From: Escherichia sp. ESNIH1
GTDB taxonomy: Bacteria; Pseudomonadota; Gammaproteobacteria; Enterobacterales; Enterobacteriaceae
Assembly (NCBI GenBank): GCA_002918705.1
Contig: PQKR01000001.1
Location: 372,001 to 436,000 of the forward strand
Length of the DNA stretch: 64,000 nucleotides
Direction: 5' to 3'
The notes under the pieces were generated by a model, which worked only from the letters and a program-made list of their open reading frames with translations, was not told the DNA's origin and searched no databases. The position numbers and the translations under genes are program-made. Below, in pieces: positions 55,869 to 64,000 of the stretch; the stretch's first letter is position 1; the number at the start of each line of letters is the position of its first letter.

Positions 55869-55936
55869 TAACAGCCCTGCCAAACGCGACAGCTCGCCGT
55901 AGATTGCCTCTTAGCGGGAGAAAAATGATAAAATTT

Positions 55937-56710
55937 TCACATAAACGTTTGATACGTATTATCTAGCAGCGTAGCAGCAATCTCGTCAGGCGATTCCGGG
56001 CGTAGCTCACAAAGTGTGCTAAATACGCGGGCGGCCTGCTCGGGGCGGTTAGGCTGCCCCTGGAAGCCGTTGAGGGGCATATCCGGCGCGTCTGTTTCCA
56101 GCAGTAAAGAAGAGAGCGGCAGGCGGGCAATGACGTCGCGGGTCTTACTCGCCCGCGGATAGGTGATCGTGCCCCCGACGCCAATCCGGTAGCCCATCTC
56201 AACGAAGCGCTGGGCCTGTTGCAGGCTGCCGGCAAAACCGTGTACCACGCCGGTGCGCGGCAGGCTATGACGCTTGAGGTGCATCGCCAGCTTGTCATGA
56301 GTGCGCCGGGAGTGGAGGATCACCGGCAGATCGTAGCGCTTTGCCAGCCGGAGCTGCGCATCAAGCAGCTGCTCCTGCTTATCAAACTGCGGATCCTCGC
56401 GATAGAGATCTAAACCGATCTCCCCCACCGCCACCAGCCGGGTAGGCCGTGCGGCAAGCAGATCTGTCAGCCTGTCGATGCATGCCGGGGTATGGTTTTC
56501 AATTACGATGGGGTGTAGTCCGAGCGCGGCATAGACAGCCTCAAACCGCTCCGCCAGCGCCAGTACGCGAGAGAAATGAGCGGCTTCGACGGCGGGAACG
56601 ATCACTGCTTCAACGCCCGCGGCACTGGCTTTGACAAGGCTCTGCGCCTCATCGCCGGTAAAGGGTGGAAAGTCAAAGTGGCAGTGGGTATCGATAAAGC
56701 GCTGCATCAT
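55937..56710 (-). CDS. yjjV: TatD-family metal-dependent hydrolase YjjV
   Basis: TatD-type amidohydrolase-fold putative nuclease, 257 residues. Metal ligands are seen in FIDTHCHFDF (HxH), GEIGLDLYRE, VILHSRRTHD, VVHGFAGS and LLETDAPDMP. The start overlaps the yjjU stop (ATGA), so the two are coupled. E. coli has yjjW and yjjI between this gene and deoC; both are absent here. Confidence 0.95.
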   Translation of the reverse strand: MMQRFIDTHCHFDFPPFTGDEAQSLVKASAAGVEAVIVPAVEAAHFSRVLALAERFEAVYAALGLHPIVIENHTPACIDRLTDLLAARPTRLVAVGEIGLDLYREDPQFDKQEQLLDAQLRLAKRYDLPVILHSRRTHDKLAMHLKRHSLPRTGVVHGFAGSLQQAQRFVEMGYRIGVGGTITYPRASKTRDVIARLPLSSLLLETDAPDMPLNGFQGQPNRPEQAARVFSTLCELRPESPDEIAATLLDNTYQTFM

Positions 56711-57780
56711 GCCGAACTCTCTTTACTGAACGTCGTATCGTTGGCCTGGGGGGCATCGACCAGAGGCGTCGTTAGCGCGTCGTTTGCCACCACCGCAGGC
56801 GGCACCACTACCGTTGTCGGCGTGACGATACGCGGCGCATGGCGCAGCAGCGGTGGCTCGTCAACCAACAGCTTACCCACGGTGGCGAGGAAATAGCGAC
56901 CGCACAGCCGCCCCATCTTGTAATCATCGCGCAGCGCCGGAAGGCGGCTACCAAGAGCCATGCTCTTCAGCAGGCGTGGCGGATAGATCTCAAAGATCCG
57001 CAGCTTGCCGGGCGGCTTCTCAATAAATTGCTGGATCGCATGATAGCTATTCTCATGGTGATGAACGAGGTTGACGAAAGGCTGAAGGCTACCCTCGCCT
57101 AGCCATCGCTCCATGCGCTTAAACCACTGCGGGGTATAGTACATCTGCGACGGCACAGTGCGGATCACCACGATGGTTTTCGCCCCCCGCTTTGCCGCCT
57201 CCTGCACTGGGATGGCATCGCTGATGCCGCCGTCAAGATAGTTAATCCCGTCCAGCATCACGCCGCTGCGGTAAAAGCCGGGGATGGCGCTGGTGGCGCG
57301 GATCAGATCCAGCCAGGTCTGGCTGGTTGGAGAGAAGTAGCCTGGGGTGTAGTCATCGCCCCGGCAGGCGCACATATAGAACAGCTTGCCAACGTCAAAG
57401 AGACGGGCAGCGGTATCCATCGCCAGCGGCATCTCCCTGGCAGTGGACTCTACCAGCCAGTCGAGGTCGATCAGGTTACCGCCGCGGACAAAGCGTACCG
57501 GATTAAAAAATTCACGAGAGGTGGTATAGCGCATAATCACTTTGCGCGCGTAGCCAGGCTGATTACAGAGGTAGGCTGAGATGTTTTGTGCCCCGGCGGA
57601 GGTGCCGAAGAAGAGGTCGAAGGGGTTGAATTGCGCGCGCATAAATTCGTCCAGCACGCCGGCAGTAAAGATGCCTCGTTGACCGCCGCCCTCACAAACT
57701 AAAGCGAGCCGCCCCGGGCGAAAGGAGTTCAACGCCAGCGGCGCTATATTGCCGAGCGTAACGGGAATTCGCTGCCCCAC
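56707..57780 (-). CDS. yjjU: Patatin-like phospholipase family protein YjjU
   Basis: Patatin-type serine hydrolase of 357 residues (E. coli length). The oxyanion loop is CEGGGQRGIF, the nucleophile elbow GxSxG is FFGTSAGAQN and the catalytic Asp is in LDGGISDAIPV. The substrate is unknown; lipid acyl hydrolysis is expected. Co-translated with yjjV. Confidence 0.94.
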   Translation of the reverse strand: MGQRIPVTLGNIAPLALNSFRPGRLALVCEGGGQRGIFTAGVLDEFMRAQFNPFDLFFGTSAGAQNISAYLCNQPGYARKVIMRYTTSREFFNPVRFVRGGNLIDLDWLVESTAREMPLAMDTAARLFDVGKLFYMCACRGDDYTPGYFSPTSQTWLDLIRATSAIPGFYRSGVMLDGINYLDGGISDAIPVQEAAKRGAKTIVVIRTVPSQMYYTPQWFKRMERWLGEGSLQPFVNLVHHHENSYHAIQQFIEKPPGKLRIFEIYPPRLLKSMALGSRLPALRDDYKMGRLCGRYFLATVGKLLVDEPPLLRHAPRIVTPTTVVVPPAVVANDALTTPLVDAPQANDTTFSKESSA

Positions 57781-57846
57781 CCTGCTTTCCTTTCATTGTT
57801 TTATTTATTAAGAGCTTATCTCATTTTTTAGTTTTCATAAACCGTG

Positions 57847-57871
57847 AAAGCCAGTCACAAGGACTGGCTTT
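57847..57871 (-). terminator. Terminator after ytjA
   Basis: Perfect 10-bp stem AAAGCCAGTC (57847-57856) and its complement (57862-57871) with a 5-base loop, 25 bases after the ytjA stop on the minus strand; ends in TTT. Confidence 0.8.
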
Positions 57872-57896
57872 ACGATTAGCGGGAGTTTACGGCTCG

Positions 57897-58058
57897 CTAT
57901 GGACGCCGACGTCCCATGAACAGGCTGACCAGGAACAGAATGATCCCGACAACAAAAACAATTTTTGCTGCACCTGCTGCCGTACCGGCCAGGCCACCAA
58001 AGCCCAGAGCAGCGGCAATTAACGCGATAACCAGAAATATAATGCCCCAACGAAACAT
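57897..58058 (-). CDS. ytjA: DUF1328 small membrane protein YtjA
   Basis: A 53-residue, two-helix membrane protein translated as [19 protein letters not shown] to [12 protein letters not shown], essentially identical to E. coli YtjA. The strong AGGAGAA ribosome site and a following terminator support it. DUF1328 proteins are often stress-induced; function unknown. It lies between yjjU and osmY as in E. coli. Confidence 0.95.
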   Translation of the reverse strand: MFRWGIIFLVIALIAAALGFGGLAGTAAGAAKIVFVVGIILFLVSLFMGRRRP

Positions 58059-58187
58059 AAGATTCTCCTTTCCTTTACCATAGTTAACGTTACCGCTGTT
58101 AGTGAGCGCTCAGGCTACTCACCGGCGATACTTACTCGGTTTGATGCTCACGTCCCCCGTTACACGGCGGGGGATCGCATTCTGAGA

Positions 58188-58808
58188 TTACTTGTTAACT
58201 TTAAGATCGTTTTTTACACTTTTCACACCATCGACCGCTTTAGAGATGCTCTCTGCACGTTCGATTTGTGCCTGGGAATCCACCGTACCGGTCAGCTGGA
58301 CCACACCATCGGTGGTTTCAACTTTCACTTTACGTGCCGGAACGATGTCATCAGCTAACAGCTTGGCTTTAATTTCACTGGTAGTGGCGGTATCACCCGC
58401 GTAGCCTTTCACAGAAGAGGTTTTACCGTCACGAACGTGCAGCTTGTCGCTGACGGACTTAACGCCCTCAACCTGTTTAGTGACTTTCACCGCCTCTTCA
58501 GCCTGCGCCTGGCTCTCAACGAAACCGCTCAGCGTGACAACAGATTTGTCAGTCTTAACGGAGATGTCGGTGCTCTTAATACTTTCGTGATCGACCAGAG
58601 CTGCTTTAACTTTGGCAGTGATCGCGCTATCGTCCATGAAGTTACCGACTTTATTCATAGAGCTATCGATTTTTTCGCCCGCGCTGTGCGCCGTAGATTG
58701 CGCTTTGTCGGTTGCACTGGTCTCTGCCAGAGCAGAACCGCTTGCAACAACAGAACCTAATACAACAGCCAGCAGGGTTTTAGAAATCTTCAGTCTTGTC
58801 ATAGTCAT
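58188..58808 (-). CDS. osmY: Osmotically inducible periplasmic BON-domain protein OsmY
   Basis: Periplasmic protein with chaperone-like activity, strongly RpoS- and osmolarity-dependent in E. coli. Start [19 protein letters not shown] gives 206 residues with a signal peptide ending ALA. Two BON domains (about 60-125 and 140-206) each contain the [13 protein letters not shown] or [13 protein letters not shown] pattern. The 340-base prfC-osmY gap (58809-59148) holds its AT-rich promoter region and the prfC hairpin; no other gene seen. Confidence 0.97.
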   Translation of the reverse strand: MTMTRLKISKTLLAVVLGSVVASGSALAETSATDKAQSTAHSAGEKIDSSMNKVGNFMDDSAITAKVKAALVDHESIKSTDISVKTDKSVVTLSGFVESQAQAEEAVKVTKQVEGVKSVSDKLHVRDGKTSSVKGYAGDTATTSEIKAKLLADDIVPARKVKVETTDGVVQLTGTVDSQAQIERAESISKAVDGVKSVKNDLKVNK

Positions 58809-59113
58809 CGATCTATTCCTTTCAGTTTGCCCGCGTTTTGGGCTTTGAGCAGCCATCAAGGCCGCTTTGCTGCTACGGTGAATAACACCGTCTGTTTCAG
58901 CCATTAATCATGTGACTAAAAAAGAGTGTGGCATGAAACGCTTTTATTCACGCATTGAACAGTGCATTCATCCACACGTTTGGTAATCACTTTGTTAAAT
59001 ATAGCCAACAATTTAAAAAGCGCTTGGGAGAGAAGATAAAAAACAGGCGATAAAAGCAAAAAGCGGGCTATTTAAGAACATTCCGCAAGGGTCTAATAAG
59101 ACAGGGAAAGTGA

Positions 59114-59139
59114 CAGAGCACGACGGCTGCCGTGCTCTG
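59114..59139 (-). terminator. Hairpin after prfC
   Basis: Perfect 9-bp stem CAGAGCACG (59114-59122) with 59131-59139, starting 9 bases after the prfC stop on the minus strand; the tail (TCACTTTCCC) is only moderately T-rich. Confidence 0.7.
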
Positions 59140-59148
59140 GAGAAAGGA

Positions 59149-60738
59149 TTAGTGTTCGCGGGTTTTACGGAACTGCACGTCAGGATAACGCTCCTGAGTC
59201 AGGTTCAGGTTGACCATAGTCGGCGCGATGTAGGTGAGGTTATCACCGCCGTCCAGCGCCAGCTGGATCTCGTTTTTACGTTTGAACTCCTCGAACTTCT
59301 TCACATCGCTGCACTCGACCCAGCGGGCGGTGGCGACGTTAACCGATTCGTAGATCGCTTCAACGTTGTATTCACTCTTCAGGCGCGCAACCACCACGTC
59401 GAACTGCAGCACCCCGACCGCGCCAACGATGAGATCGTTGTTGGCAATTGGACGGAACACCTGCACCGCGCCCTCTTCTGAGAGCTGAACCAGCCCTTTG
59501 AGCAGCTGCTTCTGCTTCAGCGGATCGCGCAGGCGGATACGACGGAACAGCTCAGGCGCAAAGTTCGGAATACCGGTGAACTTCATCATCTCACCCTGAG
59601 TAAAGGTGTCGCCGATCTGGATCGTACCGTGGTTGTGCAGACCGATGATATCTCCCGGATACGCCTCTTCCACGTGGGAGCGGTCGCCCGCCATAAAGGT
59701 CAACGCGTCGGAAATGACCACATCCTTACCAATACGCACCTGGCGCAGCTTCATGCCTTTTTCATATTTCCCGGAAACGACACGCAGGAACGCCACGCGG
59801 TCACGGTGTTTCGGGTCCATGTTGGCCTGAATTTTAAAGACGAAGCCGGAGAACTTCTCCTCCTGGGCTTCCACTTCACGGGTGTCGGTTTTACGCGGCA
59901 TTGGCGTAGGTGCCCACTCGACCAGCCCGTCCAGCATATGGTCAACGCCGAAGTTGCCCAGCGCGGTACCGAAGAACACCGGGGTGATCTCACCGGCCAG
60001 GAAGAGATCTTTATCGAACTCGTGCGAGGCCCCCTTCACCAGCTCCAGCTCGTCACGCAGCTGCGCCGCCAGCTCTTCACCCACCGCCCCATCCAGCTCG
60101 GGGTTATCCAGGCCCTTAACGATACGGACCTCCTGAATGGTGTGCCCTTTACCGGTCTGGTACAGGTAGGTTTCGTCTTTATAAAGGTGGTAAACGCCTT
60201 TGAACAGCTTACCGCAGCCGATCGGCCAGGTAATGGGGGCGCAGGCGATCTTCAGCTCGCTCTCTACCTCGTCCATCACTTCCATTGGATCGCGGATGTC
60301 ACGGTCGAGCTTGTTCATAAAGGTCAGGATCGGCGTATCGCGCAGACGGGTAACTTCCATCAGCTTGCGGGTACGATCCTCAACCCCTTTCGCGGCGTCG
60401 ATAACCATCAGGCAGCAGTCCACCGCCGTCAGGGTACGGTAGGTATCTTCAGAGAAGTCTTCGTGACCCGGGGTATCCAGCAGGTTCACCAGGCAGTCGT
60501 GATAGGGGAACTGCATCACGGAGGTGGTGATTGAGATCCCACGCTGCTTCTCCATCTCCATCCAGTCGGATTTGGCATGCTGGCTTGAGCCACGGCCTTT
60601 TACCGTACCGGCGGTCTGGATTGCCTGTCCGAACAGCAGCACCTTTTCAGTAATAGTGGTTTTACCGGCGTCCGGGTGAGAGATAATGGCAAAAGTACGG
60701 CGCTTGGCCACCTCTTGCAGATAAGGAGACAACGTCAT
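59149..60738 (-). CDS. prfC: Peptide chain release factor 3
   Basis: Translational GTPase that removes RF1/RF2 from the ribosome after termination. The start [18 protein letters not shown] gives 529 residues, the E. coli length. G motifs: [12 protein letters not shown] (G1), [10 protein letters not shown] (G3) and FMNKLDRD (G4). Oriented as in E. coli beside osmY. Confidence 0.99.
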   Translation of the reverse strand: MTLSPYLQEVAKRRTFAIISHPDAGKTTITEKVLLFGQAIQTAGTVKGRGSSQHAKSDWMEMEKQRGISITTSVMQFPYHDCLVNLLDTPGHEDFSEDTYRTLTAVDCCLMVIDAAKGVEDRTRKLMEVTRLRDTPILTFMNKLDRDIRDPMEVMDEVESELKIACAPITWPIGCGKLFKGVYHLYKDETYLYQTGKGHTIQEVRIVKGLDNPELDGAVGEELAAQLRDELELVKGASHEFDKDLFLAGEITPVFFGTALGNFGVDHMLDGLVEWAPTPMPRKTDTREVEAQEEKFSGFVFKIQANMDPKHRDRVAFLRVVSGKYEKGMKLRQVRIGKDVVISDALTFMAGDRSHVEEAYPGDIIGLHNHGTIQIGDTFTQGEMMKFTGIPNFAPELFRRIRLRDPLKQKQLLKGLVQLSEEGAVQVFRPIANNDLIVGAVGVLQFDVVVARLKSEYNVEAIYESVNVATARWVECSDVKKFEEFKRKNEIQLALDGGDNLTYIAPTMVNLNLTQERYPDVQFRKTREH

Positions 60739-60829
60739 AATCAAATCTTCTTATATAAGCGCGGCACCAGGCCGCGCATCATGAATAGGGAAAATGCGGC
60801 TATTTTACCCAGCAATGGGAGGCAGGCAA

Positions 60830-61507
60830 TCAATGTTTACACAGGCGTTGCTCCAGTTCGCTCAACGAGGTCACGGTCCAGGTCGGGTTGATCCCCTCCG
60901 GCAGCGTGCGGTTGTGTGCATTGAGCCAGCAGGTTGCTAATCCGGCATTCATCCCGCCCAGAATATCGGACTCGGCGGTATCGCCTACCATCAGCACGCG
61001 AGCGCGATCCGGGTTGCCCGCCTGCTCCAGCGCGTAGTCAAAGATACGCGGATGCGGCTTCGCCACGCCAACCTGCTCGGAGATGACGATCAGGTCAAAA
61101 TGGTCGCGCAGGCCGGTGCGCTCAAGGCGAATTTGCTGGAGCGCGGTAAAGCCGTTAGTAATAATGCCCATTTTACACTTGCCCTGCAGGGCGTTCAGCA
61201 GTGAGACCGCCCCCGGCAGCGGGGCGCAAATTTCGGCCATCGCGTTGATAAAAGCGCTGTTGAGATCGCCTGGCTGCACGCTGAGGCGATCGGCCCAGCT
61301 CTGGAAACGCTGGTGCTGCAGCTGTAAAGAGGTGATGGCACCGTTCTGGTAATCCACCCACAGCGGCTTATTGACCGCCTGGTAGTCCTGAAAATCTTCG
61401 GCGGTAAAGGTCACGCTGTAGTCGAGAAACATCCGCTGTAGTCCGCTGAATGAGTCGAAGGTAAACAGCGTTTCGTCGGCATCAAAGAAGATCCAGTCCC
61501 AGTTCAT
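60830..61507 (-). CDS. yjjG: HAD-family pyrimidine nucleotidase YjjG
   Basis: House-cleaning nucleoside 5'-monophosphatase, 225 residues. HAD motif I is [13 protein letters not shown], motif [13 protein letters not shown], motif III near [14 protein letters not shown] and motif [14 protein letters not shown]. It protects against non-canonical pyrimidines in E. coli. Its start lies 16 bases from the rimI stop. Confidence 0.96.
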   Translation of the reverse strand: MNWDWIFFDADETLFTFDSFSGLQRMFLDYSVTFTAEDFQDYQAVNKPLWVDYQNGAITSLQLQHQRFQSWADRLSVQPGDLNSAFINAMAEICAPLPGAVSLLNALQGKCKMGIITNGFTALQQIRLERTGLRDHFDLIVISEQVGVAKPHPRIFDYALEQAGNPDRARVLMVGDTAESDILGGMNAGLATCWLNAHNRTLPEGINPTWTVTSLSELEQRLCKH

Positions 61508-61523
61508 TACATCACCTTTTTTA

Positions 61524-61964
61524 TTAAAGCGGCAAAGCCATAATTACGGCGTCTTCGCGCCCGTCAGCGGTTGGATAGTAGTTGCGGCGAATTGTCGCCT
61601 CGTTAAAACCGAGGCTTTCGTAGAGGGCAATAGCCGCCGCGTTTGAGGCCCGCACCTCCAGCCACAGCGTCAGCACGTCACGCTTCTCCAGCTCGCTAAT
61701 GAGATGCTCAAGCAGTGCGCGCCCCAGCCCCCGACGCTGAAACGCGGGATCGACCGCGATATTAAACAGCGTGGCTTCATCAAGCACGACCTGGGTAATG
61801 GCAAACGCTGCCAGCGTCTCGTCAACGCTCAAGCCCAGGTTCAGGTAGCGCTCCCCTTGATTGCTGGTGAAGGTCTTTTCGCTCCAGGGGAAAGCGTGGG
61901 CGCGTTGCTCAATCGCAAAAGCGTGGGTAAGGTCAGCCGTGCTGAGGGAAGAAATCGTGTTCAT
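61524..61964 (-). CDS. rimI: Ribosomal protein bS18-alanine N-acetyltransferase
   Basis: GNAT acetyltransferase that modifies the N-terminal Ala of S18. The start [16 protein letters not shown] gives 146 residues. The acetyl-CoA loop is [15 protein letters not shown], with NIAVDP before it and [17 protein letters not shown] at the C terminus. Its first 32 bases overlap holD in another frame. Confidence 0.96.
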   Translation of the reverse strand: MNTISSLSTADLTHAFAIEQRAHAFPWSEKTFTSNQGERYLNLGLSVDETLAAFAITQVVLDEATLFNIAVDPAFQRRGLGRALLEHLISELEKRDVLTLWLEVRASNAAAIALYESLGFNEATIRRNYYPTADGREDAVIMALPL

Positions 61965-62346
61965 ACTCGCAGATCTGTCGCCATAGGTCGGCTCGCGCCG
62001 CCGGGTTTGCCCGCAGTTCATCGAGTGCGGGAGAGTGAACGCGCGCGCCTTCCAGCGTCAGCGCCTCGTCAGCGCCCAGCAACCAGCTGTTACAGCGGCT
62101 CTCCGGGGGCAGCATCGCCACGCGGTCGGGAGTGAGCTGTAGCACCTGATCCGGGGTGATGGCCAGCGCCCGCAGGATATCGCCTATCAGCGGCTCGCTA
62201 AGGGCCGGAAGCGTGCTTGACACCATCACCAGCCGGATATGGGCGGGCAGTGACACAGCGACTTCGCCCTGTAACGCTGTAGGCAGGCGCAAAGACCACT
62301 GGGTAATGCCCAGCTGCTGTAGCTGCCAGTCGCGTCGGGAAATCAT
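61933..62346 (-). CDS. holD: DNA polymerase III psi subunit
   Basis: Psi subunit of the clamp-loader complex, linking chi (HolC) to the DnaX complex; 137 residues as in E. coli. N-terminal MISRRDWQLQQLGITQWSLR is the chi/DnaX-contacting region. Overlap with rimI is conserved in enterics. Confidence 0.96.
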   Translation of the reverse strand: MISRRDWQLQQLGITQWSLRLPTALQGEVAVSLPAHIRLVMVSSTLPALSEPLIGDILRALAITPDQVLQLTPDRVAMLPPESRCNSWLLGADEALTLEGARVHSPALDELRANPAARADLWRQICEYEHDFFPQHG

Positions 62347-62450
62347 AGCGGGTCACTCCTGTATGTCAGGCGCGCAAATATAGCAAATTCGTCGTATCTG
62401 CGCCAACAAACAACTATAATCCAGCGCTGAGTTTATTAAGGAGCTGTTTC

Positions 62451-63479
62451 ATGTCTGCTTTAACCCCGGCAAGTGAAGTCTTGCTGCGTCACAGTGATGA
62501 TTTCGAAGAGAGCCGCGTTCTGTTTGCCGGAGATATGCAGGACGACCTGCCCGCGCGTCTGGATACCGCTGAGAGCCGCGCCCATACCCAACAGTTTCAC
62601 CATTGGCAGGTGCTGAGCCGCCAGCTGGGCGAAAACGCACGCTTTAGCCTTGTTGCCGAGCAGGCCGACGTTGGCGATAGCGATACGCTGATCTACTACT
62701 GGCCGAAGAACAAGCCGGAAGCCCAGTTCCAGCTGATGAATATCCTCTCCCTGCTGCCGCTGGGCACCGATATCTTTGTGGTCGGCGAGAACCGCAGCGG
62801 CGTGCGCAGCGCCGAGCAGATGCTGGCGGAGTACTGTCCGCTAAACAAGGTCGACAGCGCGCGCCGCTGCGGCCTGTATCATGGACGTCTGGAGAAGCAG
62901 CCCGCGTTCGATGCCGCGGCGTTTGGCGGTAGCTATACGCTGGACGGCCTGACCATCCACACCCTGCCGGGCGTGTTCAGCCGTGATGGTCTGGACAGCG
63001 GCAGCCAGCTGCTGCTCTCTACCCTGACGCCGCATACCAAAGGCAAGGTGCTGGATATTGGCTGCGGCGCGGGCGTGCTCTCCGCGGTGCTGGCCAGCCA
63101 CTCGCCGAAGGTGCGCCTGACGCTCTGTGACGTCAGCGCCCCGGCGGTAGAAGCCAGCCGTGCCACCCTTGCCGCCAACGGTGTTGAGGGTGACGTTTTT
63201 GCCAGCAACGTCTTCTCCGAGGTGACCGGGCGTTACGATATGATTATCTCTAACCCGCCGTTCCACGATGGTTTACAGACCAGCCTGGAGGCAGCCCAGA
63301 CGCTGATCCGTGGCGCGGTACGCCATCTGAACAGCGGCGGCGAGCTGCGTATTGTGGCCAACGCCTTCCTGCCCTACCCGCAGGTGCTGGACGAAACCTT
63401 TGGTTTCCACGAAGTGCTGGCCCAGACCGGACGCTTTAAGGTTTACCGTACGGTGATGACCCGCCAGGCGAAGCGCTAA
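62451..63479 (+). CDS. rsmC: 16S rRNA m2G1207 methyltransferase
   Basis: SAM-dependent methyltransferase for G1207 of 16S rRNA; 342 residues (343 in E. coli). It has a degenerate N-terminal duplicate and a catalytic C-terminal domain with [15 protein letters not shown] and the amino-methylase signature [15 protein letters not shown] precedes the ATG. Divergent from holD. Confidence 0.98.
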   Translation: MSALTPASEVLLRHSDDFEESRVLFAGDMQDDLPARLDTAESRAHTQQFHHWQVLSRQLGENARFSLVAEQADVGDSDTLIYYWPKNKPEAQFQLMNILSLLPLGTDIFVVGENRSGVRSAEQMLAEYCPLNKVDSARRCGLYHGRLEKQPAFDAAAFGGSYTLDGLTIHTLPGVFSRDGLDSGSQLLLSTLTPHTKGKVLDIGCGAGVLSAVLASHSPKVRLTLCDVSAPAVEASRATLAANGVEGDVFASNVFSEVTGRYDMIISNPPFHDGLQTSLEAAQTLIRGAVRHLNSGGELRIVANAFLPYPQVLDETFGFHEVLAQTGRFKVYRTVMTRQAKR

Positions 63480-63496
63480 ACAGGTTCGGCCAACCC

Positions 63497-63526
63497 GTAG
63501 GCCCGGTAAGCGCAGCGCCACCGGGC
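63497..63526. repeat. REP palindrome after rsmC
   Basis: GTAGGCCCGGTA to GCCACCGGGC, a single REP unit in the gap between rsmC and the tRNA operon. Confidence 0.85.
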
Positions 63527-63584
63527 GTTACTGGCCGTTCACGATGAATTTTGCAGCAGTTGCCCTGTCCCGTGCAATTAACTG

Positions 63585-63612
63585 TTGACGAACGGTATAA
63601 AACATCTAGAAT
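63585..63612 (+). promoter_or_regulatory. Promoter of the tRNA-Leu operon
   Basis: TTGACG (63585-63590) and TAGAAT (63607-63612) are 16 bases apart and are followed by the GC-rich discriminator GCGCC, typical of stringently controlled tRNA promoters. Confidence 0.85.
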
Positions 63613-63653
63613 GCGCCTCCGTGGTTACGATACTTTAACTGTATCGATGGTCT

Positions 63654-63740
63654 GCGAAGGTGGCGGAATTGGTAGACGCGCTAGCTTCAGGTGTTAGTGT
63701 CCTTACGGATGTGGGGGTTCGAGTCCCCCCCCTCGCACCA
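63654..63740 (+). tRNA. leuV: tRNA-Leu(CAG), copy 1
   Basis: 87-base class II tRNA with encoded CCA, starting GCGAAGGTGGCGG and ending CTCGCACCA. The anticodon loop GCTTCAGGT gives CAG, and the T loop is TTCGAGT. The long variable arm is GTCC-TTAC-GGAT, matching the E. coli loop length. First of three tandem copies. Confidence 0.98.
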
Positions 63741-63769
63741 TAAATCACGATTGATATTGCTCGCACTGG

Positions 63770-63855
63770 GCGAAGGTGGCGGAATTGGTAGACGCGCTAG
63801 CTTCAGGTGTTAGTGTCCTTAGGATGTGGGGGTTCGAGTCCCCCCCCTCGCACCA
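63770..63855 (+). tRNA. leuP: tRNA-Leu(CAG), copy 2
   Basis: 86 bases; identical to copy 1 except that one C is missing in the variable-arm loop (GTCC-TTA-GGAT). All stems remain paired, so it should still fold. 29 bases separate it from copy 1. Confidence 0.97.
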
Positions 63856-63908
63856 ACGAGGCGATATCAAGAAGTAATAAATAAGAAGTAAAAAAGTAAG
63901 GTAACTGT

Positions 63909-63994
63909 GCGAAGGTGGCGGAATTGGTAGACGCGCTAGCTTCAGGTGTTAGTGTCCTTAGGATGTGGGGGTTCGAGTCCCCCCCCTCGCACCA
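63909..63994 (+). tRNA. leuQ: tRNA-Leu(CAG), copy 3
   Basis: 86 bases, identical to copy 2 including the one-base-shorter variable loop. It lies 53 bases after copy 2, six bases before the window end; the operon terminator is outside. Confidence 0.97.
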
Positions 63995-64000
63995 CTTATC

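Noticed and set aside
63654-63994. CRISPR-like array of three direct repeats
   Set aside because: The repeats are complete tRNA-Leu genes with encoded CCA ends.

Overview
This window is chromosomal DNA of an enteric gammaproteobacterium in the Enterobacteriaceae, of moderately high GC. Almost every protein is an obvious, near-full-length counterpart of an Escherichia coli gene (GalP, GshB, LptD, CarAB, IleS, DnaK, DeoABCD, PrfC and others), and gene order within blocks is largely that of E. coli. REP-type palindromes, the UUG starts of carA, rpsT and deoA, ARG boxes before carA, DeoR operators before deoC and a triple tRNA-Leu(CAG) operon all fit this family. I cannot name the genus. Except for the 5'-truncated galP, one rpn remnant and a possible trace of yggU, genes look intact.

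Layout: (A) 1-12236 is the galP-sprT-endA-rsmE-gshB-yqgE-ruvX-yggR-yggS-yggT-rdgB-hemW block (about 66-67 min in E. coli), with a hiuH/hprR/hprS oxidative-stress cassette inserted after galP and yggU missing. (B) 12284-51138 is the block from djlA to yaaX (about 1.2 to 0.1 min), read in reverse: outer-membrane LPS assembly and chaperone genes (lptD, surA), pdxA-rsmA-apaG-apaH, folA, kefC-kefF, carAB, dapB, ispH-fkpB-lspA-ileS-ribF, rpsT, nhaA, dnaK-dnaJ, yaaI-yaaW-satP, mog, talB, yaaJ, yaaA and yaaX. (C) 51360-63994 is the block from deoD to leuQ (about 99.5 to 99.2 min), also reversed: deoD-deoB-deoA-deoC, yjjV-yjjU, ytjA, osmY, prfC, yjjG-rimI-holD, rsmC and three tRNA-Leu genes.

The most notable feature is chromosome architecture. 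hemW is joined directly to djlA, and yaaX directly to deoD. The first junction is what one inversion roughly symmetric about the replication origin would give. The second lacks everything E. coli carries between thrC and lplA (thrABC, arcA, creABCD, rob, trpR, slt, nadR, radA, serB and neighbours), which must lie elsewhere or be lost.

Smaller accessory differences: a YgdI/YgdR-type lipoprotein pair replaces cai/fix/yaaU between kefF and carB; an AlaX-type editing protein with a divergent LysR regulator replaces rihC; nhaR is absent beside nhaA; an Rpn-nuclease remnant plus an MHS transporter lie between satP and mog; yjjI and yjjW are missing and the deo control region is compact; two of the three tRNA-Leu copies have a one-base-shorter variable arm. 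I found no CRISPR array, prophage, intact insertion sequence, toxin-antitoxin or biosynthetic cluster, and nothing I would call a new multi-gene system.
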